14,259 bases of DNA from an uncultured Actinomycetes bacterium. GTDB lineage: Bacteria; Actinomycetota; Acidimicrobiia; Acidimicrobiales; Ilumatobacteraceae. The position numbers and the translations under genes are program-made. The notes under the pieces are model-generated. The model did no database searches. It worked only from the letters and a program-made list of their open reading frames with translations, and was not told where the DNA came from. This document shows, in pieces, positions 1-5,736 of the stretch; positions within the stretch are counted from its first letter, which is position 1, and each line of letters starts with the position of its first letter. Location: assembly GCA_903925985.1 (NCBI GenBank), contig CAIYHK010000066.1, positions 1-14,259 on the forward strand. Reading direction: 5' to 3'.

Positions 1-83
1 AGGTTTGTATCTTGCCTAACAGGCGTAAACACTGAAGGATCCTTGACCATCCCGCCCAAGGATCTGCCGCGTGGATCAATCAT
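1..83 (-). CDS. Possible 5' end of an unidentified gene, cut by the window edge
   Basis: A minus-strand ATG at 83-81 lies 4 bases after the stop codon of the metallo-beta-lactamase-fold gene and stays open for 27 codons to the window edge. The peptide begins MIDPRGRSLGGMVKD. The tight spacing and shared direction are what a further operon gene would look like. There is no clear Shine-Dalgarno sequence, and 27 codons are too few to recognise a family or to exclude chance. No plus-strand reading of bases 1-87 looks better. Treat as tentative. Confidence 0.35.
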   Translation of the reverse strand, partial: MIDPRGRSLGGMVKDPSVFTPVRQDTN

Positions 84-87
84 GGGG

Positions 88-702
88 TTACCAACCGCGA
101 GCGATCCACTCATCAAGATGGGGTCGCTCTCTCCCAATCGTTGTGTCGAGTCCGTGCCCGGGCAGCACCAGGGTGTCATCGGGAAAAACGAACATTCGCT
201 CGGTTATTGATTTGATGATGGTGCCAAAGTCGCCACCATCAAACGAGGTGTTACCTGGACCACCTGGAAACAGCGTGTCGCCAGTGAAAAGTAACGGCAC
301 ACCATCAACTTTGAAACTCATTGATCCTTCTGTGTGGCCCGGATTGTGAATCACGTGCAGTCGCAGCTTTCCAACTTCCACGACCTCTTTGTCGTCCAAG
401 AAAACGTCATAACCCACCTCTTTGAGCCGAGGCGCGTCTGCAGCGGTTACAGCGACTTCATATCCGGCTTCTCGCATCGCAGGAATAGCACCGATGTGAT
501 CAAAGTGTCCGTGGGTCTCAAGTACGCGCCTCACTCCAAGTTGGTTACACAACTGCAGCAGCCGCTCATGTTCATTTGCGGCATCGATCAAAACCGCATC
601 CCCTGACTGCTTGCAGCGAATCACAAACACGTTGTTGTCGTATGGACCAACAACCACTTTGTGCACCTCTAGGTCGGCGTTATTCCAGTGCAGTGTGCTC
701 AC
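88..702 (-). CDS. Metallo-beta-lactamase-fold hydrolase (glyoxalase II-like)
   Basis: The 204-residue protein is a complete MBL-fold hydrolase, probably cytoplasmic because no signal peptide is visible. The zinc-binding signature THGHFDH is at residues 63-69 (H64, H66, D68, H69). Further ligands are H123 in NPGHTEG, D142 in FTGDTLF and H183 in LPGHG. The motif order and the short length match small glyoxalase II-like or persulfide-dioxygenase-like enzymes that hydrolyse thioesters or related bonds. The substrate cannot be read from sequence. Translation starts at a GTG (702-700) with only a weak GAG upstream. It follows the PIN toxin gene by 27 bases in the same direction, so it may be co-transcribed with the toxin-antitoxin pair. 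The fold is certain; the exact reaction is not. Confidence 0.93.
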   Translation of the reverse strand: MSTLHWNNADLEVHKVVVGPYDNNVFVIRCKQSGDAVLIDAANEHERLLQLCNQLGVRRVLETHGHFDHIGAIPAMREAGYEVAVTAADAPRLKEVGYDVFLDDKEVVEVGKLRLHVIHNPGHTEGSMSFKVDGVPLLFTGDTLFPGGPGNTSFDGGDFGTIIKSITERMFVFPDDTLVLPGHGLDTTIGRERPHLDEWIARGW

Positions 703-729
703 GTCTCAAGTCTGCCATTGAATCTGCAG

Positions 730-1140
730 TTATGTCTGAGGGGAAACAACTTCAAAGCCGAGGGCCATTGCAACAGGAATTTGCGCCGCATCCAGAGTGC
801 AGTATTTGAGTGGCGCGGGCAGTCGGTCAGCTGCAGCAAGATGCAGTGCGTCGGCAATTCTGATCGGCTGTTCACGGGTGATCTCACTGGCACGGTCGAG
901 ACATCCTTGATCGACGGGAACCACGTAGAGGTAATCCCATAAGCGGCGCAGGTTGTCCTCAAGGTCAACTTGTGCGTCTGGTTCGTCGGTCATCTGGTTG
1001 ATCGAAGAGACAGCCTCGGCGAGGGCAACGGCACATGCCGCCCAGACGGGGTCGTGGTTCATCTCGGTTGCAAACAATGCTGACGAGCTCGAGTCAACCT
1101 GCAGAGCCAGCAATGCAGTGGTGTCAAAAAAGAGAGTCAT
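730..1140 (-). CDS. vapC: PIN-domain ribonuclease toxin (VapC-like)
   Basis: This 136-residue protein has the full acidic set of a PIN-domain nuclease: D6 in the N-terminal FFDTTALL, E42 in ALAEAVS, D97 in RIADALHLAAA and D117 in TLDAAQ. In the PIN family these residues bind Mg2+ or Mn2+ and cleave RNA, and VapC toxins of this size usually attack tRNA or rRNA. The target here is unknown. Its ATG overlaps the TGA of the upstream antitoxin by 4 bases (1137-1140), the usual coupling in type II toxin-antitoxin operons. All catalytic residues are present and the reading frame is intact, so it is probably functional. Family assignment is strong; calling it VapC rests on the PIN fold and its partner. 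Confidence 0.9.
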   Translation of the reverse strand: MTLFFDTTALLALQVDSSSSALFATEMNHDPVWAACAVALAEAVSSINQMTDEPDAQVDLEDNLRRLWDYLYVVPVDQGCLDRASEITREQPIRIADALHLAAADRLPAPLKYCTLDAAQIPVAMALGFEVVSPQT

Positions 1141-1424
1141 CCGCGCAGTGACCTGACCACGCGCTCAATTCGCACACCTGCCCACACCGTGACACCGCTT
1201 CGCTGACGGAAGTTTCCACGACGGCGTGGTGCGACCACCAGACCTGCGGCAACTAGATCGTGGATGTTTGCAGAGGCGTTGCCGTTTTGCACCGGGCTCA
1301 GACTTGCCACGGGTTGGCCAGATACAGAGATCACAATCCGCTCACCGGTCTGGGCTCGGCGGACAAATCCGGCAAGGTCGTTGCGGAGTTCCCTAATCCC
1401 CACGTTGCGATTGTTCAAAGCCAT
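1137..1424 (-). CDS. Phd/YefM-type antitoxin of the PIN toxin
   Basis: With the ATG at 1424-1422 the product is 95 residues. The N-terminal part (about 1-45, NVGIRELRNDLAGFVRRAQTGE followed by a V-I-S-V-SGQPVASL strand region) matches the Phd/YefM DNA-binding and dimerisation fold. The C-terminal part (about 55-95, rich in arginine) would wrap and inhibit the toxin. The frame stays open to a GTG at 1490, which would add 22 residues. I prefer 1424 because the family homology starts there and because the longer form would place the palindromic operator inside the coding region. No Shine-Dalgarno sequence precedes 1424, so the mRNA may be leaderless. It overlaps the toxin gene by 4 bases. Autoregulation through 1443-1462 is inferred. 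Confidence 0.87.
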   Translation of the reverse strand: MALNNRNVGIRELRNDLAGFVRRAQTGERIVISVSGQPVASLSPVQNGNASANIHDLVAAGLVVAPRRRGNFRQRSGVTVWAGVRIERVVRSLRG

Positions 1425-1442
1425 ATCAACAAAGTAGCAAAG

Positions 1443-1462
1443 TGTGTACACGGGTGTACACA
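1443..1462. promoter_or_regulatory. Paired palindromic operator upstream of the antitoxin gene
   Basis: Two identical 8-bp palindromes, GTGTACAC, lie at 1444-1451 and 1454-1461, centred 10 bp apart, about one helical turn. Together with flanking bases they form a 9-bp perfect inverted repeat with a 2-bp spacer. It sits 18 bases upstream of the antitoxin ATG, in the 81-bp gap shared with the divergent acyl-CoA dehydrogenase gene. Paired palindromes with TGTACA cores are known for the E. coli YefM-YoeB operator, so a Phd/YefM-type antitoxin as ligand is a good match. Binding itself is inferred. Confidence 0.75.
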
Positions 1463-1505
1463 TCTCCATTTGGGGTTTCGTGTTTTTCACGGCAGACTTC
1501 GTGAC

Positions 1506-2621
1506 ATGAATTTTGCATTTACAGAAGAACAGGAAGAACTCCGCAAGACCGTTCGCGCGTTCCTTGAGTCAAAGAGCTCAGAGGAATCAGTACGTGAGCA
1601 AATGGAGACCGAGGCTGGTTATGACACCGCAGTGTGGTCGCAGATGGCGGAGCAGATGGGCCTTCAAGGTCTGCATATTCCAGAGCAGTACGGCGGTTCG
1701 GGATTTTCGTATGTTGAACTCGGCGTAGTGCTCGAAGAGATGGGTCGTTCACTTTTGTGCGCACCGTTCTTCTCCACCGTTGTTCTCGCTGCGAACGCTC
1801 TCATTCAGTCGGGTGATGAGTCCGCAAAGAAGGAATACCTTCCAGGAATCGCAAGTGGTGCAACCATCGCTACTCTCGCGCTCACCGAGCCTTCTGGAAA
1901 GTGGGACGAAGCAGGAATCACTTTGCCTGCAGCAAATAACGGCGGTAGCTGGAGCCTCACCGGCACCAAGATGTTCGTTCTTGACGGCAACGTAGCGTCG
2001 CTGATCATCGTGGCTGCTCGTACCGCAAAGGGTGTGAGCCTTTTCGCTGTTGATGGTGGTGCTGCTGGTCTCACCCGCACGAACCTCTCGACCATGGATC
2101 AAACCCGCAAGCAGTCAAAGCTTGAGTTCAACAACACTCCTGCGCGTCTGATTGGCAGTGAGGGTGACGGCTGGAAGATTCTCTCCAGCGTTCTTGACCT
2201 CGCAGCAGTTGGTCTCGCAGCCGAGCAGGTTGGTGGAGCACAGAAGGTGCTTGAGATGGCCGTTGAGTACGCAAAGGTTCGCGTTCAGTTCGGTCGCCCG
2301 ATCGGTTCGTTCCAGGCGATCAAGCACAAGTGTGCAGATATGTTGCTGGAAGTTGAGTCGGCAAAGTCGGCGGCTTACTACGGCATGTGGTGCGCAAGCG
2401 AAATGAACGAGGAACTTCCCTCGGTTGCTTCACTCGCCAAGGCATACTGCTCAGAGGCGTACTTCCACGCAACCGCGGAGAACATCCAGATTCACGGCGG
2501 CATTGGCTTCACCTGGGAGCACCCGGCTCACCTCTACTTCAAGCGCGCCAAGAGCAGCGAGTTGATGTTCGGGGATCCGACCTATCACCGTGAGCTGCTC
2601 GCGCAGCGCATCGGTATCTGA
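1506..2621 (+). CDS. Acyl-CoA dehydrogenase family flavoprotein (FadE-like)
   Basis: The 371-residue protein covers the whole acyl-CoA dehydrogenase fold: an N-terminal helical domain (about 1-115), a central beta domain beginning near LALTEPSG (125-131), and a C-terminal helical domain with the FAD/tetramer segment RVQFGRPIGSFQ (259-270). The C-terminal stretch IHGGIGFTWEH (329-339) is typical of actinobacterial FadE proteins; E338 in it is the likely catalytic base by analogy. Such enzymes oxidise acyl-CoA to enoyl-CoA in the cytoplasm and pass electrons to ETF. Chain length is not readable. The frame is open upstream to 1260, but homology begins at MNFAFTEEQ and the upstream part lies over the antitoxin gene. 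All 18 lysine codons are AAG and Phe is mostly TTC, suggesting high expression. Confidence 0.93.
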   Translation: MNFAFTEEQEELRKTVRAFLESKSSEESVREQMETEAGYDTAVWSQMAEQMGLQGLHIPEQYGGSGFSYVELGVVLEEMGRSLLCAPFFSTVVLAANALIQSGDESAKKEYLPGIASGATIATLALTEPSGKWDEAGITLPAANNGGSWSLTGTKMFVLDGNVASLIIVAARTAKGVSLFAVDGGAAGLTRTNLSTMDQTRKQSKLEFNNTPARLIGSEGDGWKILSSVLDLAAVGLAAEQVGGAQKVLEMAVEYAKVRVQFGRPIGSFQAIKHKCADMLLEVESAKSAAYYGMWCASEMNEELPSVASLAKAYCSEAYFHATAENIQIHGGIGFTWEHPAHLYFKRAKSSELMFGDPTYHRELLAQRIGI

Positions 2622-2668
2622 TTGCAGGAGCTGTCACGGCAACTGAAGTCATCTTTATCGTTGCTTCG

Positions 2669-3082
2669 GTGATTGCGGTTTTCGCAATCGCTGCGGTTTC
2701 AATCGGACGCGAGGCGCGACGGCTTGATGCTGTTGCGCCTCGTGCCGTTTACATGCTGGATGAGGCAGTCGAGTTTGTTGCTGACCGAATTCCAGAACAA
2801 ACCCAAGCGCGTCTCACGCCGGATGAGTTGCGGTCGATTCTTGTATTGCACATGAGGTGGCTCCACGCTCAGGGTCTCCAACCCGATGCGGTGGTGGATC
2901 GTCCTCAAGACATCGACCTAGTAATCGTCGGTGAGGACACTCTCGCTGGGTACATTCTGGGTGCCGCAGACGAGGTCGGGATTGAGCTGCTCGATGATGT
3001 TGATGTTGTGCACGTGGTCGATGCACACCTGGCTTATTTCTCCGCGATTGGTGCAGTTGGGCCGGAGGCTACGAGTCTGTGA
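2669..3082 (+). CDS. Unknown protein with an N-terminal membrane segment; start uncertain
   Basis: I do not recognise a named family. From the GTG at 2669 the product is 137 residues: a short hydrophobic stretch (IAVFAIAAVSI), a basic turn GREARR, then a soluble acidic domain rich in valine, aspartate and leucine. The frame is open 5' of 2669 and adds TEVIFIVASV, which completes a membrane helix of about 20 residues. A good Shine-Dalgarno AGGAG (2626-2630) lies 5 bases before an in-frame ACG at 2636, while nothing suitable precedes 2669. The real product may therefore start near 2636 with about 148 residues. It follows the acyl-CoA dehydrogenase by under 50 bases and overlaps the next small gene by 4 bases, so the three are probably one operon. 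A membrane-anchored cytoplasmic domain is the best guess. Confidence 0.7.
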   Translation: MIAVFAIAAVSIGREARRLDAVAPRAVYMLDEAVEFVADRIPEQTQARLTPDELRSILVLHMRWLHAQGLQPDAVVDRPQDIDLVIVGEDTLAGYILGAADEVGIELLDDVDVVHVVDAHLAYFSAIGAVGPEATSL

Positions 3083-3249
3083 CCAATGAAAATCTGCTGC
3101 CAAAAGGTGATCGCGGAGATTCAGAGCGTGATTTGATTCCGCGCTGCGTGGACTGTGGCTCGCCTAGCGCACAAGCTTGGGACACCCGCGAGGGCCGAAT
3201 TCAAATGTGCCGGCCGTGCGCAACCATGAATGGGATCGGCTGCAACTAA
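3079..3249 (+). CDS. Small four-cysteine protein, probable zinc ribbon (56 aa)
   Basis: A GTG at 3079-3081 overlaps the TGA of the preceding gene in a GTGA junction, and the frame runs 56 codons to a TAA at 3247-3249. The product has two CxxC knuckles, CVDC at residues 23-26 and CRPC at 44-47, 17 residues apart, plus a further C55 at the end. This spacing is that of a zinc ribbon. The first 20 residues are polar and charged. Small zinc ribbons bind metal and then nucleic acid or protein partners, but no specific role can be read. Overlap coupling with the upstream gene and the cysteine pattern make a real gene likely although it is short. Its stop overlaps that of the convergent gene by 4 bases. 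Confidence 0.72.
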   Translation: MTNENLLPKGDRGDSERDLIPRCVDCGSPSAQAWDTREGRIQMCRPCATMNGIGCN

Positions 3250-4052
3250 ATCATCATCCCGAAGTTGTTGACAATCACCTTGCCGAGTTCGGTGTCGCCG
3301 GCCATTGAGATGTGATCGGCGCATTGCGCCGGTGCGCAACGACCATTTGCGAGGCGCACGAATGTGTCACTGTCCATGTCGATCATCACAAGTGGATTAG
3401 TGGGCAATTCCGAGAGAAACTCAGCACGCCCGTTCTTTACACCAATTGGTACGAGACGACGTATGGGTTCGGTGATGTGGATCACCACAGATTCCCCATC
3501 TGGAGTTTTTGCACGCTTGCCGACAACTATCGGCAGGGTGCGAATTAGGCGTCCGATTGTGTGTGCCGCCGCGGGTGAATCGTTATTTCCGGGCCGGTCG
3601 ATCGCGCGGCGAATGTCCTGTTCGTGGACCCAAATGTCGAGGACTCGAATGTCAAGAAAATCAGCCATGGTCCCAGGGCCAGTTGGTGTGATCATCTCGC
3701 GTCCGAAATAGTCGTCACCCGATGATTCAAGAGTTTCTTTGCGCAACGCAATGAGATCTTTGAATTCAGCAAGAACCACAGCACCGGGCTTTGAGCGGCG
3801 TTCATCAACTTCGTTTTCATTGAACCCACCAATTGGATTCTTTACCCAATCAAAGGTGGGGGATCGATGTGTGGAAGCTGGAAGCCCTTGCAACATGCGT
3901 TCTGTTCCGATGATGTGCGAGATGTTGTCTTGCACACTCCAGCCGGGGCACTCAGTTTGGGTTTTCCACTCGTCCTCTGTAAGGGACTCACACAACGTGG
4001 TCATCGAATCCAAGGTGTCAAATAGCATTTCAATAACTTCGGTTGGGATCAT
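3246..4052 (-). CDS. MDMPI-family, probably mycothiol-dependent enzyme
   Basis: The 268-residue protein has the DinB-like MDMPI N-terminal domain: CPGWSVQDNISHI at about 35-47 with H46, then LDIWVHEQDIRRA at 138-150. In mycothiol-dependent maleylpyruvate isomerase the metal is held by a His, a Glu and a His four residues later. Here H46, D139 and H143 occupy that pattern, with Asp for Glu. The C-terminal third (about 180-268) fits the MDMPI C-terminal domain. Family members transfer or use mycothiol in isomerisation or detoxification; the substrate is unknown. It is last in a minus-strand run behind two DsbA-like genes, 50 bases after the nearer one, which supports a shared thiol-related role. 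Start is ATG at 4052. Its TAG overlaps the stop of the convergent small gene. Confidence 0.85.
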   Translation of the reverse strand: MIPTEVIEMLFDTLDSMTTLCESLTEDEWKTQTECPGWSVQDNISHIIGTERMLQGLPASTHRSPTFDWVKNPIGGFNENEVDERRSKPGAVVLAEFKDLIALRKETLESSGDDYFGREMITPTGPGTMADFLDIRVLDIWVHEQDIRRAIDRPGNNDSPAAAHTIGRLIRTLPIVVGKRAKTPDGESVVIHITEPIRRLVPIGVKNGRAEFLSELPTNPLVMIDMDSDTFVRLANGRCAPAQCADHISMAGDTELGKVIVNNFGMMI

Positions 4053-4102
4053 CAGAAAACCTCTTTGTCTCTCTGTTCAGGGCATTTCTAGTGCGCTACT
4101 TC

Positions 4103-4789
4103 TTACAGCGCGGGGTTCATCACGGTCTGCCACTCGCGGGCATTGAAATAAGGGGAAAACACCGCACCGATGTATCTCAGATCTTCACCAGTCTTTGGGC
4201 GCTTCAATTCGTAAAGCCCTGGGAACTTCGCTGCGCGAATGGTGATGTCCCAAAGTTCCATCGCCTCTTCACCCATTGGTGCAGGTAATACAACGGGTCC
4301 AAACATGGCGCGTGTGTCTGCAGCGATGATGACCGGAACACCAAATGCACCAAGGTTGTTGACCGCATGATCATGGTCAGCTTTGACTTCATCGTGTGTA
4401 GTCGGGTCTGCGAGTGCCGCATCCCAGATTGCCGGATCAAGACCAATTTCTTTTAGGAGTTCGCGCCCAGTTTCGGGTTCGTATGGGCGACGGCCGTCGT
4501 AATGCAATGCCTTTCCACATGCCGCGTACCAGTTGTCAACATTGTCCATGTTTGTGCGCCGCAGGTATGCCGCCACGCGCAGCGGAGTCCAGCCGTAGGC
4601 AATGTCTCGCTCCCATGGGTGCTTCATGCCTTCTTCATGATTGATTTCTTCAAGGCTGAAGAACTTCCAATCGATCTCGATACCGTTCTGGCGCCGTACG
4701 TCACGAATCCAAAGTGATGTCTGATAGGCGTAGGGGCACATCGTGTCGAAGTAGAACTCAATCTTCGTTACGTCGCTGGAGTTGGTCAT
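4103..4789 (-). CDS. DsbA-like thioredoxin-fold protein with a single-cysteine CPYA site
   Basis: This 228-residue protein begins with a thioredoxin beta strand and active-site loop, EFYFDTMCPYAYQTSLW (11-27), and has the cis-proline loop GAFGVPV at 148-153. An all-helical insertion lies between, as in DsbA, FrnE and kappa-class GST/2-hydroxychromene-2-carboxylate isomerase proteins. The DsbA CxxC is reduced to C18-P19-Y20-A21, so it cannot form an active-site disulfide on its own and more likely works as a thiol transferase or isomerase using a thiol cofactor. The overall plan also resembles the mycothiol-dependent nitroreductase Rv2466c family, which has CPWC. No signal peptide is seen, so it is cytoplasmic. 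It is a close paralogue of the next gene upstream. Start is ATG at 4789. The exact reaction is not determinable. Confidence 0.86.
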   Translation of the reverse strand: MTNSSDVTKIEFYFDTMCPYAYQTSLWIRDVRRQNGIEIDWKFFSLEEINHEEGMKHPWERDIAYGWTPLRVAAYLRRTNMDNVDNWYAACGKALHYDGRRPYEPETGRELLKEIGLDPAIWDAALADPTTHDEVKADHDHAVNNLGAFGVPVIIAADTRAMFGPVVLPAPMGEEAMELWDITIRAAKFPGLYELKRPKTGEDLRYIGAVFSPYFNAREWQTVMNPAL

Positions 4790-4818
4790 TCACGAAGCAT
4801 AGGTTGAAATTTCGTGTC

Positions 4819-4847
4819 GGGAAATGTCAGAACGCATGCCATTTCCC
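4819..4847. other. Inverted repeat between the two tandem DsbA-like genes
   Basis: GGGAAATG (4819-4826) and CATTTCCC (4840-4847) are perfect 8-bp complements around a 13-base loop. They lie in the 61-bp gap between the stop of the upstream paralogue and the start of the downstream one. No U-tract follows on the minus strand, so an intrinsic terminator is unlikely. It could be an mRNA processing or stability element, or an operator. A weaker 6-bp pair, CACGAA/TTCGTG, sits beside it at 4791-4816. Confidence 0.4.
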
Positions 4848-4850
4848 TGC

Positions 4851-5480
4851 CTAGGAATGGAGACGTATGGTCGAAGCGATGTAGTCAAGGTCCGACTGTG
4901 TCCGCGGGCGCTTGATCTCATAGAGGCCCGTGAAATTTGCCGAAGCCAACGCAATCTCCCAAAGCTTCAAGGCCTCTTCACCTACCGGGGCAGGTACAAC
5001 AACAGGCCCGAACATTGCGCGCCCGCTTCCAATAACAAGCAATGGAACACCAAATGCACCGTGCTCGGTCACGGCAAATTCGTGATCAGATCGGACCTCG
5101 AGGTGGGTGCTTGGGTCGGCCATCGCATCATCCCAGGCTTCGCTCGGCAATCCGGCTGCCACTAGAAGATCCTTCGCGATCGATTCCTCATTCGGGTTTA
5201 CGCCATCTATATGAATCGCATGCGCCACTGCTTCATACCAAGATTCGCACGCATCTTGGCTGGTGCGCCGCAAGAAAGTAGCCACACGCAGGAGAGGCCA
5301 ACCTGTGGCCGTGATGAGTTCCCATGCATGTGGCGCACCGGGTTCTCGACGCACCTCCTCCAGACTAAAAAAGCGCCAGTTGATCTGAATATCAGTGGTT
5401 TGCCTTACCTCACGGAGCCAAATTGATGTTTGGTACGTATAGGGACAAATCGGATCTACGAAGAAATCCACGATGGTCAC
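4851..5480 (-). CDS. DsbA-like thioredoxin-fold protein with a single-cysteine CPYT site
   Basis: This 209-residue protein is a tandem paralogue of the neighbouring downstream gene; the two share the FFSLEE, RVA.(Y/F)LRRT, ADP(T/S)TH, GAFGVP and AMFGPVV.PAP.GEEA blocks. The active site is C12-P13-Y14-T15 and the cis-proline is P146. Like its neighbour it has lost the second cysteine of CxxC, so disulfide oxidoreductase chemistry through a CxxC is not possible. A thiol-cofactor-dependent isomerase or transferase is more likely. It starts at a GTG (5480-5478); a second in-frame GTG three codons later is also possible. It is first of a three-gene minus-strand run ending in an MDMPI-family enzyme. 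It diverges from a plus-strand gene with only 23 bases between starts. Confidence 0.86.
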   Translation of the reverse strand: MTIVDFFVDPICPYTYQTSIWLREVRQTTDIQINWRFFSLEEVRREPGAPHAWELITATGWPLLRVATFLRRTSQDACESWYEAVAHAIHIDGVNPNEESIAKDLLVAAGLPSEAWDDAMADPSTHLEVRSDHEFAVTEHGAFGVPLLVIGSGRAMFGPVVVPAPVGEEALKLWEIALASANFTGLYEIKRPRTQSDLDYIASTIRLHS

Positions 5481-5503
5481 GGGCTCACGCTACCGTTTTA
5501 GCC

Positions 5504-5728
5504 ATGGAACGTCCGACCAAGTTTGAACACACAAGATTTCTCGGTGATAAGCGCACGCAACTGGTGTACGACCTTGACGAGTGGACTGATGTGCAAGTGA
5601 TCGATGAGATCGTCAACGCCGAAACTGGAATTTGTTTTGGCCCAGACACGCTCGCTGAGGCCCGCAACCGCGGGTACAAGCTTGCGACGCCGGGTTTGCG
5701 CCGCCGCCATCGCAAGCCACGCGCCTGA
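5504..5728 (+). CDS. Conserved-looking small hypothetical protein (74 aa)
   Basis: I do not recognise a named family. Starting at the ATG at 5504 the product is 74 residues. The N-terminal half is acidic and strand-like (RTQLVYDLDEWTDVQVIDEI), and the last dozen residues are strongly basic (LRRRHRKPRA), a tail that could touch nucleic acid. The frame is open upstream to 5423, but that part would lie over the divergent DsbA-like gene, and the gene-like composition starts at 5504. No Shine-Dalgarno sequence is evident. It precedes the hydrolase gene by 8 bases and is probably in the same transcript. Compact placement between real genes makes it likely to be genuine. Confidence 0.7.
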   Translation: MERPTKFEHTRFLGDKRTQLVYDLDEWTDVQVIDEIVNAETGICFGPDTLAEARNRGYKLATPGLRRRHRKPRA

Positions 5729-5736
5729 TTCTTGGC

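Noticed and set aside
71-349. Plus-strand open frame over the MBL-fold gene
   Set aside because: It is a shadow of the minus-strand gene, which has complete metal-binding motifs.
1425-1490. Longer antitoxin start at GTG 1490
   Set aside because: It would place the palindromic operator inside the coding region and adds residues outside the Phd/YefM fold.
1260-1505. Upstream extension of the acyl-CoA dehydrogenase frame by 82 codons
   Set aside because: It lies antisense over the antitoxin gene and its operator and has no family similarity; homology begins at 1506.
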